Below are positions 1 to 8,362 of a stretch of DNA of 64,000 nucleotides, piece after piece. The stretch's first letter is position 1. The number at the start of each line of letters is the position of its first letter. The DNA is from Stutzerimonas azotifigens DSM 17556 (GTDB lineage Bacteria > Pseudomonadota > Gammaproteobacteria > Pseudomonadales > Pseudomonadaceae): positions 6,205 to 70,204 of the forward strand of contig NZ_KE384413.1 in the NCBI RefSeq assembly GCF_000425625.1. Direction: 5' to 3'. The notes below the pieces were generated by a model that was not told where the DNA came from, did not search any database, and was given only the letters and a program-made list of their open reading frames with translations. Both the position numbers and the translations under genes were made by a program.

Positions 1-65
1 CCCTGTAGGAGCAGGCTCTGCCTGCGACCGGCCCCCACACGGCGCCGCGTCCGACGCCAGACATC

Positions 66-168
66 CCCCTCTCCCTCCGGGAGAGGGCCGGGGTGAGGGC
101 TGGCATGCCACGTTGCTCGCGCCCTCATCCGGCCCTGCGGGCCACCTTCTCCCGCAGGGAGAAGGGAA
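66..168. repeat. dispersed inverted-repeat element, family A, copy 1
   Basis: Two arms face each other: a left arm reading CTCTCCCTCCGGGAGAGGGC and a right arm reading GGCCCTGCGGGCCACCTTCT followed by CCCGCAGGGAGAAGGG. Each arm is itself partly palindromic. The same arrangement recurs at 10284-10358 and 61164-61259, and half of it at 10711-10747. No coding potential is evident. A short GTAGGAGCAGGCTCTGCCTG motif at 5-24 recurs near 61285. Confidence 0.75.
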
Positions 169-180
169 AGCATGCCCTTC

Positions 181-246
181 GCCTGCCGCCTGCCGCCTGC
201 CGCCTGCCGCCTGCCGCCTGCCGCCTGCCGCCTGCCGCCTGCCGCC
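181..246. repeat. 7-bp tandem repeat (GCCTGCC)n upstream of apeB
   Basis: The heptamer GCCTGCC is repeated about 9.4 times without interruption, ending about 40 bases before the apeB start codon. It is a simple-sequence tract prone to slippage and lies in the presumed promoter or leader of apeB. Confidence 0.9.
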
Positions 247-287
247 CCAAATGTTAGACTGCCCCGCACTGCAGTCCGGAGTCCCCC

Positions 288-1577
288 ATGCGCCAAGCAC
301 TGAACCAGGGCCTGATCGACTACCTCAAGGCCTCCCCCACCCCGTTCCATGCCACCGCCAACCTCGCCGCACGTCTGCGGGCGGCCGGCTACGAGCCGCT
401 GGACGAGCGCGCCGAGTGGCACACCGAGGCCGGCGGCCGCTATTACGTCACGCGCAACGACTCGGCGATCGTGGCCTTCCAGCTCGGCACCCGCCCGGTG
501 CTGGACAACGGCATCCGGCTGGTCGGCGCGCACACCGACAGCCCGTGCCTGCGCGTCAAGCCGAACCCGGAGCTGCAGCGCCAGGGCTTCTGGCAGTTGG
601 GTGTGGAGGTCTACGGCGGCGCCCTGCTGGCGCCCTGGTTCGACCGCGACCTGTCCCTCGCCGGCCGCGTCACCTTCAGCCGGGACGGGCGCATCGAGAG
701 CCGGCTGATCGATTTCCGCCAGCCGCTGGCGATCATTCCCAACCTGGCCATCCACCTGAACCGCGAGGCCAATCAGGGCTGGGCGATCAATGCGCAGAAC
801 GAACTGCCGCCAATCCTCGCCCAGGTCTCCGGCCAGGACATCCCGGACTTCCGCGCACTGCTGGCCGACCAGCTCAACCGCGAACACGGCCTGGTGGCCG
901 ACGCCGTGCTGGACTACGAGCTGAGCTTCTACGACACCCAGACCGCTGCGGTGATCGGGCTCAACCAGGACTTCATCGCCGGCGCGCGGCTGGACAACCT
1001 GCTGTCCTGCTACGCGGGGCTCGAGGCGCTGCTGGCCAGCGGGCCGGAACAGAGCTGCATGCTGGTCTGCACCGACCACGAGGAAGTGGGCTCGACCTCC
1101 TGCTGCGGCGCCGACGGCCCCTTCCTGGAACAGGTGCTGCGCCGCGTCCTGCCCGACGACGAGGCCTTCGTGCGCGCCATCAGCCGCTCGCTGCTGATCT
1201 CCGCCGACAACGCCCACGGCGTGCACCCCAACTACGCGGACAAGCACGACGGCAACCACGGGCCCAAGCTCAACGCCGGCCCGGTGATCAAGGTCAACAG
1301 CAACCAGCGCTACGCCACCAACAGCGAGACGGCCGGGTTCTTCCGCCACCTGTGCGTGACCGAAGAGGTGCCCGTGCAGAGCTTCGTCACCCGCAGCGAC
1401 ATGGGCTGCGGCTCGACCATCGGCCCGATCACCGCCGGCCAGCTCGGCGTGCGCACGGTGGACATCGGCCTGCCGACCTTCGCCATGCACTCGATCCGCG
1501 AGCTGGCCGGCAGCCACGACCTCGCCCATCTGGTCAAGGTGCTCACCGCGTTCTACGCCAGCGCCGACCTGCCCTGA
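288..1577 (+). CDS. apeB: M18 family aminopeptidase (aspartyl aminopeptidase type)
   Basis: The 429-residue product has the length and layout of bacterial M18 aminopeptidases, cytosolic dizinc enzymes that remove N-terminal residues from peptides. Metal and catalytic signatures are visible: a His in [15 protein letters not shown] (near residue 83), the acidic pair in [14 protein letters not shown] (near 263), an Asp/His cluster in [18 protein letters not shown] (near 306), and a C-terminal His in [10 protein letters not shown]. The start ATG follows a GGAGTCCCCC stretch that can act as a ribosome binding site. It is convergent with the next gene (38 bp apart) and seems monocistronic. A (GCCTGCC)n tract lies just upstream. 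The family call is firm; the substrate is inferred. Confidence 0.93.
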   Translation: MRQALNQGLIDYLKASPTPFHATANLAARLRAAGYEPLDERAEWHTEAGGRYYVTRNDSAIVAFQLGTRPVLDNGIRLVGAHTDSPCLRVKPNPELQRQGFWQLGVEVYGGALLAPWFDRDLSLAGRVTFSRDGRIESRLIDFRQPLAIIPNLAIHLNREANQGWAINAQNELPPILAQVSGQDIPDFRALLADQLNREHGLVADAVLDYELSFYDTQTAAVIGLNQDFIAGARLDNLLSCYAGLEALLASGPEQSCMLVCTDHEEVGSTSCCGADGPFLEQVLRRVLPDDEAFVRAISRSLLISADNAHGVHPNYADKHDGNHGPKLNAGPVIKVNSNQRYATNSETAGFFRHLCVTEEVPVQSFVTRSDMGCGSTIGPITAGQLGVRTVDIGLPTFAMHSIRELAGSHDLAHLVKVLTAFYASADLP

Positions 1578-1615
1578 CGGCGGACAGGCACGGCCGCCAG
1601 GGCCGCGCCGGCGCT

Positions 1616-2581
1616 TCAGGTCAGCGAGGGGTCGATCACCAGCGCGATCTTGCCCGCCACGGTATTGCTGCCCAGGGTCACGAAGGCTTCCTCGGCATCC
1701 TGTACCGGGAAGGTGCGTTCGAGTTGCGGCTTCAGCTCGCCGCGGCCGAACAGCGGCCACACCTGCCGTTCCAGATCGGCCAGCAGCTCGGCCTTGAAGT
1801 CGGCGTCGCGGGTACGCAGCACCGAGCCGGTCAGCTGGATCCGCTGGCGCAGCAGGCGAGCCATGTCGATCTTGCCCTCGCGGCCGCCCATCAGGCCGAT
1901 CAGCACCCAGCGTCCGTCCGGGGCCAGCAGCTGCAGGTTGAGTTCGGCATAGTTGGCGCCGACCGGATCGAGAATGACGTCGAACGGCCCGAAGTCGCGC
2001 AGGCTTTGCAGTCCGCCGTCGTGCCGCAGCGCGCCGCCCTGCGCACCCAGCGATTCGCAGTAGGCGAGCCGCTCGGCGGAGCCCACGCTCACCCAGCAGG
2101 GATTGCCGAAGGCCTTGCACAGCTGGATCGCCGCCGAGCCGACGCCGCTCGCGCCGGCGTGCAGCAGCACCTTCTCGCCGGGCTGCAGCCGCGCCAGACG
2201 GAACAGGTTGAGCCAGGCGGTGGCATACACCTCGGGAATCGCCGCGGCCTCGACCAGGCTCAGCCCCTCGGGCACGCGCATCACATGGCGGGCGTCCACC
2301 ACGGCCTCCTCGGCGATGCCGCCGCCGGCCAGCAGCGCGCAGACCCGGTCGCCGACGTCGAAGCCACTGTCGACGTCCGCCTCGCTGATCACCCCGGCGC
2401 ATTCCAGGCCGATGATGTCGGTCACACCCGGCGGCGGCGGGTAGTGCCCGGAGCGCTGCAGATAGTCCGCACGATTGATTCCGGCGGCGGCCACGCGGAT
2501 GCGCACTTCGCCCTTGCGGCGTTCGGGGGCGGGCCGCTCGACCCATTCCACCCGGCCTTCGATACCTTGCAATGCCTTCAT
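1616..2581 (-). CDS. NAD(P)H quinone oxidoreductase, MDR/zinc-type alcohol dehydrogenase family
   Basis: The 321-residue protein belongs to the medium-chain dehydrogenase/reductase superfamily, quinone-oxidoreductase branch. The N-terminal GroES-like domain carries GINRADYLQRSGHYPPPPG, typical of the PIG3/QOR group, and the Rossmann glycine motif is HAGASGVGSAAIQL. No structural-zinc cysteine cluster is seen, as in QOR-type enzymes, so NADPH-dependent reduction of quinones or enones is likely. The start at 2581 was chosen over an upstream one at 2722 because GGAGG lies 4 bases before this ATG and the protein then begins MKALQGIEG, as family members do. It is divergent from prc; the physiological substrate is unknown. 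Confidence 0.85.
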   Translation of the reverse strand: MKALQGIEGRVEWVERPAPERRKGEVRIRVAAAGINRADYLQRSGHYPPPPGVTDIIGLECAGVISEADVDSGFDVGDRVCALLAGGGIAEEAVVDARHVMRVPEGLSLVEAAAIPEVYATAWLNLFRLARLQPGEKVLLHAGASGVGSAAIQLCKAFGNPCWVSVGSAERLAYCESLGAQGGALRHDGGLQSLRDFGPFDVILDPVGANYAELNLQLLAPDGRWVLIGLMGGREGKIDMARLLRQRIQLTGSVLRTRDADFKAELLADLERQVWPLFGRGELKPQLERTFPVQDAEEAFVTLGSNTVAGKIALVIDPSLT

Positions 2582-2820
2582 GCTACCTCCATATTGAGCC
2601 TTGCCTCCCGCCGAGCGGTGCCGGATGCAGGCCTGGGCTCTGTCGTGTTGTTCTGCTGCAAGCATGCCCGCTGAATCGATACCGCGAAAGTCACGGATCG
2701 CCAGACCGGCCCTGACGACCATCGGACCGCTCCGATGAACCGCCGGACCAACAGCTCGTCCGATACCTCTGCCGATGGCCTACTATGCGTAACTCTCCAG
2801 CCAAACGTTGTCCAAGCCAC

Positions 2821-4938
2821 ATGAAACGTTCGCTCACCAGCGCCGTCCTCGCCCTGGCGCTCGCCCTGCCGGCGACCGCTGCCCTGGCGAAGGCCGCCTC
2901 CCCCCAGAACTGGGATTATCTGCAACCGGACCGGGACCAGATCATCGCCAGCCTGAACGTCGTGGAGCTGCTCAAGCGCCATCATTACAACAAGCCGCCG
3001 CTGAACGACGCACGCTCGTCGAAGATCTTCGACGGCTACCTGAAGATGCTCGACCCGGCGCGCAGCTATTTCACCGCCACCGACATCGCCGAATTCGAGA
3101 AGTGGCGGACGCAGTTCGACGACTTCCTCAAGAGCGGCGACCTGGAGCCGGGGTTCGCCATCTACAAGCGCCATCTCGTACGCCTGCAGCAGCGCCTGGA
3201 GTACGCACTGGGGTTGCTGGAAAAAGGCGTCGATTCCTTCGACTTCAGCGTCGACGAGGAATTGCTGGTCGATCGTGAAAAGGCCCCCTGGGCGGCCGAC
3301 AGCGCCGCACTCGACGACCTCTGGCGCAAGCGCGTCAAGGATGAGGTGCTGCGCCTGAAGATCGCCGGCAAGGAACCGAAAGCCATCGAGGAACTGCTGG
3401 TCAAGCGCTACAAGGCCCAGCTCGCCCGCCTCGAGCAGACCCGCAGCGAGGACGTGTTCCAGACCTACATCAACGCCTTCGCGCAGAGCTACGACCCGCA
3501 CACCCAGTACCTGTCGCCGGACAACGCGGAAAACTTCGACATCAACATGAGCCTGTCGCTCGAAGGCATCGGCGCCGTGCTGCAAAGCGACAACGAGCAC
3601 GTCAAGGTGGTCCGCCTGGTGCCGGCCGGCCCTGCGGAGAAGAGCAAGCAGATCGCCCCGGCGGATCGCATCGTCGGCGTGGCCCAGGGCAACGGCGAGA
3701 TGGTCGACGTGATCGGCTGGCGGCTGGACGAGGTGGTCAAGCTGATCCGCGGTCCCAAGGGCTCGGTGGTCCGCCTCGAGGTGATCCCGGCGAGCAACGC
3801 GCCGAACGACGAAACCAGCAAGGTGGTCGCCATCACCCGCGAGGCGGTCAAGCTCGAGGAGCAGGCGGCGAAGAAGTCGGTGCTCGAGCTCGAGCACGAG
3901 GGCCATGGCTACAAGATCGGCGTGATCGAGCTGCCGGCCTTCTACCTGGACTTCAAGGCGTTGCGCGCCGGCGACCCGAACTACAAGAGCACCACGCGCG
4001 ACGTGAAGAAGCTGCTCGGCGAGCTCAAGGAAGAACAGGTCGACGGCGTGGTGATCGACCTGCGCAACAACGGGGGTGGCTCGCTGCAGGAAGCCACCGA
4101 GCTCACCGGCCTGTTCATCGACCAGGGCCCCACCGTACTGGTGCGCAACAGCGACGGGCGCGTGGACGTGCTCGCCGACGACAGCCCCGGCAGCTTCTAC
4201 AAGGGGCCGATGGCGGTGCTGGTCAACCGCCTGTCCGCCTCCGCCTCGGAGATCTTCGCCGGCGCCATGCAGGACTACCATCGCGCGCTGATCCTCGGTG
4301 GCCAGACCTTCGGCAAGGGCACGGTGCAGACCATCCAGCCGCTGAACCACGGCGAACTCAAGCTGACCCTGGCCAAGTTCTACCGCGTCTCCGGCCAGAG
4401 CACCCAGCACCAGGGCGTGCTGCCGGACATCGCCTACCCGGCCGACGTCAATGCCAAGGAAATCGGCGAGAGCGCGCTGCCCGAAGCCCTGCCGTGGGAC
4501 AGCATCCGCGCGGCGATCGACCAGGATAACAACCCCTTCGCCCCCTTCCTGGCCGAGCTGAAGGCCCGGCACGAGGCGCGCACCGAGACCCATCCGGACT
4601 TCGTCTTCACTCGCGAGCGGCTGGCGCTGTCCAACGAGCTCATGGAGCAGCGCACGGTCAGCCTCAACGAGGAGAAGCGGCGTGCCCAGCAGGCCGACAT
4701 CGAGAAGCGCCAGCTGGAGCTGGAGAACGCGCGGCGCGCGGCCAAGGGCGAGGAACCGCTGGCCAAGCTCGCCAGCGAGGAAGAGGACCTCACTGCGGCC
4801 GCCGCGACCGAGGAGAAGCCCGATCCGCAGAAGGACGCCTACCTGTCGGAAACCGGCCACATCCTCATGGACTACCTCGGCCTGACCTCCGCGGTGGCGC
4901 GACATGACGGGCAGTCCGCAGGCTTGTCATCAAAATGA
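2821..4938 (+). CDS. prc: carboxy-terminal (tail-specific) processing protease Prc/AlgO
   Basis: This periplasmic serine protease (705 residues from this start) cleaves proteins from the C-terminus. It starts with a signal peptide, MKRSLTSAVLALALALPATA; an ATG 36 bases upstream would put extra residues before it and is less likely. A PDZ domain lies near residues 235-330 and the S41 protease core near 360-550, with the catalytic Ser in NRLSASASEIFAG and the Lys in GQTFGKGTVQTIQ. The C-terminal charged helical region matches the DUF3340 extension of Prc. In P. aeruginosa the orthologue AlgO acts with anti-sigma-factor turnover in the AlgU pathway, and the downstream neighbour is likewise an EAL-CBS-GGDEF protein. 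Confidence 0.93.
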   Translation: MKRSLTSAVLALALALPATAALAKAASPQNWDYLQPDRDQIIASLNVVELLKRHHYNKPPLNDARSSKIFDGYLKMLDPARSYFTATDIAEFEKWRTQFDDFLKSGDLEPGFAIYKRHLVRLQQRLEYALGLLEKGVDSFDFSVDEELLVDREKAPWAADSAALDDLWRKRVKDEVLRLKIAGKEPKAIEELLVKRYKAQLARLEQTRSEDVFQTYINAFAQSYDPHTQYLSPDNAENFDINMSLSLEGIGAVLQSDNEHVKVVRLVPAGPAEKSKQIAPADRIVGVAQGNGEMVDVIGWRLDEVVKLIRGPKGSVVRLEVIPASNAPNDETSKVVAITREAVKLEEQAAKKSVLELEHEGHGYKIGVIELPAFYLDFKALRAGDPNYKSTTRDVKKLLGELKEEQVDGVVIDLRNNGGGSLQEATELTGLFIDQGPTVLVRNSDGRVDVLADDSPGSFYKGPMAVLVNRLSASASEIFAGAMQDYHRALILGGQTFGKGTVQTIQPLNHGELKLTLAKFYRVSGQSTQHQGVLPDIAYPADVNAKEIGESALPEALPWDSIRAAIDQDNNPFAPFLAELKARHEARTETHPDFVFTRERLALSNELMEQRTVSLNEEKRRAQQADIEKRQLELENARRAAKGEEPLAKLASEEEDLTAAAATEEKPDPQKDAYLSETGHILMDYLGLTSAVARHDGQSAGLSSK

Positions 4939-4958
4939 CATCATGGTGACGTGAAATG

Positions 4959-4985
4959 AAGGGGCCGCATCTGCGGCCTTTTCTA
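4959..4985 (+). terminator. rho-independent terminator of prc
   Basis: The stem GGCCGC-atct-GCGGCC is followed by TTTTCT, 20-40 bases after the prc stop codon. Its position also argues against the upstream in-frame ATG (4956) as start of the next gene. Confidence 0.8.
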
Positions 4986-5006
4986 TTTGGTCGTCCAGAG
5001 GCCACC

Positions 5007-6800
5007 ATGACCGTCACCGAGCAGTTGAGCACGCTGGATCGCATCCTCGCTCAAGGCGACATCAATACCCTGTTCCAGCCCATCGTCTCGCTCTCGGAGC
5101 GCCGCATCCTCGGCTACGAGGCGCTTTCGCGCGGCCCATCCAACAGCCCGCTGCATTCGCCGCTGACGCTGTTCGCCGCCGCCCGCCACGCCGGCCGTCT
5201 CGATGCACTGGAACTGGCCTGCCGGCACAGCGCCTGCAAGCGCTTCAGCGGCGGGAAACTGCAAGGCAAGCTGTTCCTCAACGCCTCCCCCGAGTCGCTG
5301 CTCGACGCCAGCCACAAGACCGGCCGCACCCTGGCGCTACTGCAGGAGCTGGGCATTCCACCGAGCATGGTGGTCATCGAACTGACCGAACAGACGCCCA
5401 TCGAAGACTTCGGCCTGCTCGACAAGGCCCTGCACCACTACCGTGCGATGGGCTTCTCGATCGCCATCGACGATCTCGGCGCCGGTTACTCCAGCCTGCG
5501 GCTGTGGTCCGAGCTGCGCCCGGACTACGTGAAGATCGACCGCTACTTCATCGACGGCATCCATCAGGACCGGGTCAAGCGCGAATTCGTCGGCTCCATT
5601 CTCAAGATCGCCCGTGCCTCGCGCGCCGAAGTCATCGCCGAGGGCATCGAACTGCCGGAAGAGCTGGCGGTACTGGCCGAGATGGGCGTCGACCTGGTGC
5701 AGGGCTATCTGATCGGTCGTCCCCAGGAGCATCCGCGCATCGACATCGACAGCCTGCTGGACCGTACCGACAGCCAGCCGGCGCTGAGCGACGGCGGTGT
5801 CGCCCTCTCCGCCCTGCTCCTGCCGCAGAAGGCCGTGCCCATGGATCGCACGGTCGCCGAAGTCCTCGAGACCTTCCGCCAGCAGGCCAGCCTGAACTCG
5901 ATCGCGGTGCTCGACGAGCAGGCCAGGCCGGTCGGCATCGTGCACCGCCACCTGCTCTCCGAAGCCCTGCTGCGCCCCTTCGCCACCGACCTGCTGGCGC
6001 GCAAGCCGATCAGCCGCCTGATGAGCTCGGATTTCCTCGCGGTGGAACACAACCAGTCCCTGCAGCAGGTCAGCCGCCTGCTGACCAGTCGGGCCCGCCA
6101 GCGGATCGAAGAGGACTTCATCATCACCGAAGGCGGCGTCTACAGCGGGCTCGGACGGGTGCTCGACGTGCTCAAGCTGATCACCGAGATGAAGGTCAAC
6201 CAGGCGCGCCATGCCAATCCGCTCACCCTGCTGCCCGGCAACGTGCCCATCCAGCAGTGCCTGACGCGCGTCCTGCAGCAGGCGCGGGAGGCCGTGATCT
6301 GCTACGTCGACCTGGACAACTTCAAGCCCTTCAACGACCTGTACGGCTACGCCAAGGGCGACGAACTCCTGCTCTGCCTGGCGCAATGCCTGCAGGACCG
6401 GATCGACCCGGCTTGCGATTTCCTCGGTCATATCGGCGGCGACGACTTCATGCTGGTGTTCGGCTCCGACGATTGGAAGATCCGCGTGGACGCCCTGCTG
6501 GCCGATTTCGACCAGCGTTGCCGCGCCTTCTATCACCGTGACGAACTCGAACGCGGCGGCTTCACCGGGCAGAGCCGCCACGGCACCGAGGAACGCTATG
6601 GGTTGCTGACGCTGTCGATCGGCGCGGTGCACGTACGGCCGGAACAGGCGGCCCTGGTGGACGCGGAAAAACTGGCCGCCCTCGCCTCCACGGCCAAGCA
6701 CCATGCCAAGCAGCGCACCGGGCATTGCCTGCACCTGGTGGATGCGCTCGGCATCACGGAACTTGATCAGGCGCCAAGCGCCTCGGCCCGCGCTTCGTAG
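5007..6800 (+). CDS. EAL-CBS-GGDEF cyclic-di-GMP signalling protein
   Basis: The 597-residue cytosolic protein has an N-terminal EAL phosphodiesterase domain (about 15-250), a CBS pair (about 275-400) and a C-terminal GGDEF domain (about 425-585). EAL catalytic elements are present: GYEALSRG, VIELTEQ, IDDLGAGYSS, YVKIDRYFIDG and VIAEGIE, so phosphodiesterase activity is expected. The GGDEF signature is altered to GGDDF and no RxxD inhibitory site precedes it, so cyclase activity is doubtful; the domain may bind GTP as a regulator. No membrane segment is seen. Start 5007 was chosen because the upstream ATG lies in the prc terminator. The architecture matches the gene next to algO in P. aeruginosa. 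The stop codon TAG is the first three bases of the MITE that follows. Confidence 0.88.
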   Translation: MTVTEQLSTLDRILAQGDINTLFQPIVSLSERRILGYEALSRGPSNSPLHSPLTLFAAARHAGRLDALELACRHSACKRFSGGKLQGKLFLNASPESLLDASHKTGRTLALLQELGIPPSMVVIELTEQTPIEDFGLLDKALHHYRAMGFSIAIDDLGAGYSSLRLWSELRPDYVKIDRYFIDGIHQDRVKREFVGSILKIARASRAEVIAEGIELPEELAVLAEMGVDLVQGYLIGRPQEHPRIDIDSLLDRTDSQPALSDGGVALSALLLPQKAVPMDRTVAEVLETFRQQASLNSIAVLDEQARPVGIVHRHLLSEALLRPFATDLLARKPISRLMSSDFLAVEHNQSLQQVSRLLTSRARQRIEEDFIITEGGVYSGLGRVLDVLKLITEMKVNQARHANPLTLLPGNVPIQQCLTRVLQQAREAVICYVDLDNFKPFNDLYGYAKGDELLLCLAQCLQDRIDPACDFLGHIGGDDFMLVFGSDDWKIRVDALLADFDQRCRAFYHRDELERGGFTGQSRHGTEERYGLLTLSIGAVHVRPEQAALVDAEKLAALASTAKHHAKQRTGHCLHLVDALGITELDQAPSASARAS

Positions 6801-7079
6801 GGTCTGTTGCCATTTCGTTCGCGGCCGCGCCGGCGCCTGTTTTTGCGCGAGGCAAGGCACGAGGAGCGCAGTTTGGTCATTCCAATAAGCGACGAGAAAC
6901 GCCGCATCGCGCAAAAACAGGCCCGTCCCGCAGGGTTGCGCGTCAAATGGCGTCATGCGGCGTTGCGGGACTTGGCAAGGGATCACCATTGCCTGCGTCC
7001 CGCGCCTTGCGGATCGCCGCCCGGCCTGGCGCCATTTGACGCTGCAACGCGGCTCGCGACGAAACGGCAACAGACCCTA
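6798..7079. mobile_element. MITE-like structured element with TA-flanked terminal inverted repeats
   Basis: A 282-bp element is bounded by TAGGGTCTGTTGCC on the left and its complement GGCAACAGACCCTA on the right; similarity continues to about 32 bases with few mismatches. The ends can be read as GGGTCTGTTGCC flanked by a TA on both sides, the target duplication used by IS630/mariner-type elements. Two internal hairpin arms are perfect: a 16-bp stem (6835-6850 with 6907-6922) and a 13-bp stem (6940-6952 with 7030-7042), giving a three-way-junction fold. No transposase is encoded. Both flanking convergent genes use a TAG in its ends as stop codon. Confidence 0.75.
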
Positions 7080-7514
7080 ATGACGCGCCTGCTCCGCATC
7101 GGCCGGCAGGCCGTGCCCGCCGACGCGGTACAGCTGCGCCAGGCGAGTCGCCGCCAGCGGATGACCGGCCTTGGCCGCCAGTGCCCACCAGCGCGCCGCG
7201 GAAACGCCGTCCGGCCCGTGGGTAGCGTCCTCACTAAGGCTGATCGCACCCATCTGGTAGGCGGCCTTGGGCTCGCCCGCCTCGGCCGCAAGCTTCAGCA
7301 GCCGGATGCCCTCCTGGCGCGCGCCCAGCCCCTTGCCGCGAAACAGCAGCAGGTGGCCGTAGAAACTCTGCGCCTGCACGTCGCCCAGCGCCGCCATCCG
7401 CGCGAACTGCCCCTCCATCCAGCGCCAGACCCCAGGGCGCTCGACAAAGGTTCGTGACGCCATCAGCCGGCGGGCGACCAGGTAACCCACCCGAGCGCGC
7501 AGACGCATCAGCAT
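7077..7514 (-). CDS. Sel1-like (TPR-type) repeat protein
   Basis: The 145-residue protein contains Sel1-type helical repeats: GDVQAQSFYGHLLLFRGKG (near residue 44), GIRLLKLAAEAGEPKAAYQM (near 69) and the SAARWWALAAKAGHPLAATRL segment (near 105). Such repeats form protein-binding solenoids. No signal peptide is obvious; the N-terminus is basic with some hydrophobic residues. It is the third gene of a tight operon: its ATG overlaps the TGA of the preceding gene by one base (TGATG), which suggests translational coupling. The stop codon is provided by the terminal repeat of the adjacent MITE, so the C-terminus may have been changed by its insertion. Confidence 0.75.
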   Translation of the reverse strand: MLMRLRARVGYLVARRLMASRTFVERPGVWRWMEGQFARMAALGDVQAQSFYGHLLLFRGKGLGARQEGIRLLKLAAEAGEPKAAYQMGAISLSEDATHGPDGVSAARWWALAAKAGHPLAATRLAQLYRVGGHGLPADAEQARH

Positions 7515-7894
7515 CAGGGCACCTCCGGGTAGTCGAAGTCGAAGACGCGCGCCACCTCCCCGGCATGCCAGGAGGCCGCCGCCGTGCCGTCCACCGGCCC
7601 GTTGAAACGACCGAGACGGCCGGCGCACTCGAAAAAGCCGATGCGCGGCAGCCGCTCGGCGCCCTGGCTGATGACCAGCGCGCTGCGCAACGGCCGGTTC
7701 GCGCGGGCGTCGAGCGCGGCCAGGTGCTCGAGCGCCGCGGCCAGCGTACGCATGGCCGGCGGCGGCAGCTCCAGCCGTTCGATCAGCGCGCGGTAGGTGA
7801 CCAACTGGCGCTGGCGGCGGGCCTGGGCCAGCTCGTCCAGCAGCCCCTGCCAGGTCTGACGGCTGATGCGGATCGCCGACGCCTGGCCGCTCAC
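7514..7894 (-). CDS. conserved hypothetical protein, middle gene of xre operon
   Basis: I do not recognise a named family for this 126-residue protein. It begins with a GTG start that overlaps the TGA of the xre gene (GTGA), and its own TGA overlaps the next ATG. The N-terminal half is helical and charged, with TWQGLLDELAQARRQRQLVTYR; the centre has an Ala/Leu-rich helix followed by RPLRSALVISQGAERLPRIG, and the C-terminus ends FDFDYPEVP. No membrane segment or signal peptide is visible, so it is probably cytosolic. The overlaps suggest co-translation with the regulator upstream and the Sel1 protein downstream. Confidence 0.7.
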   Translation of the reverse strand: MSGQASAIRISRQTWQGLLDELAQARRQRQLVTYRALIERLELPPPAMRTLAAALEHLAALDARANRPLRSALVISQGAERLPRIGFFECAGRLGRFNGPVDGTAAASWHAGEVARVFDFDYPEVP

Positions 7895-8214
7895 GGCAGC
7901 GCCTCCCAGCCCGGAACCTGAAGTACACGCGCCAGGGCCCGCCTGATGGCATCGTCTGGCTGCCGCTCCCCTGCTTCGATCATGGCCAGATAGGCCGGGC
8001 TGATCCCGACCGCACGGGCCAGCTCCTGCTGGCCGAGCCCCTGCTTCTCGCGCAACCCGGCGATCTCGGCGAGCGAGGGAAGCGGTTCGCTGGTATCGGC
8101 GATCGTGCTGTCCGCTTTCAGTCGCCCGGCTTCGCGAAGCAAAGCCTGGTATTCATCCCATGGCAGTACGGCATACTCGGGTTCGCCATTGCGGGTGATG
8201 ATCTGGACGCTCAT
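7891..8214 (-). CDS. XRE-family transcriptional regulator, antitoxin-like
   Basis: The 107-residue protein joins an N-terminal segment resembling Phd/YefM antitoxins (QIITRNGEPEYAVLPWDEYQ) to a C-terminal helix-turn-helix of the XRE/Cro class (LREKQGLGQQELARAVGISP then YLAMIEAGERQPDD, residues 54-90). It probably binds DNA and may autoregulate the three-gene operon. An AGGAAGAG motif lies about 9 bases before the ATG. P. aeruginosa BswR, a swarming and biofilm regulator, is a small XRE protein of similar size; I raise that only as a possibility. No toxin of a known type is seen next to it, so a toxin-antitoxin role is not supported. Confidence 0.8.
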   Translation of the reverse strand: MSVQIITRNGEPEYAVLPWDEYQALLREAGRLKADSTIADTSEPLPSLAEIAGLREKQGLGQQELARAVGISPAYLAMIEAGERQPDDAIRRALARVLQVPGWEALP

Positions 8215-8362
8215 CCATTCTCTTCCTGCGGAGGCCATCGTCAGGAAATGGTAGCAGCCTAACCTGTCAGAAAAAGTCACCACTCGAGCAACGAAGCCGA
8301 TTTCTTGGCACCCTTCGCATATTTGCCGTAGTTCTCCCGGGCAAGCCGACGACCGGTCGCTG

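Noticed and set aside
181-246. CRISPR array
   Set aside because: The 7-bp units are contiguous with no spacers; no cas genes or spaced direct repeats were seen anywhere in the window.
113-2674. Long open frame of 853 codons on the plus strand across apeB and the oxidoreductase gene
   Set aside because: It is a high-GC shadow frame: it overlaps two recognisable enzymes, is Arg/Pro/Ala-rich and matches no family.
2578-4905. 775-codon minus-strand frame opposite prc
   Set aside because: It is antisense to a clear protease with catalytic motifs, has shadow-like composition (Leu/Asp/His/Gln rich) and lacks recognisable domains.
7891-8214. Possible toxin-antitoxin system based on the Phd-like XRE protein
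   Set aside because: Neither neighbour resembles a known toxin; the operon partners are a hypothetical and a Sel1 protein.
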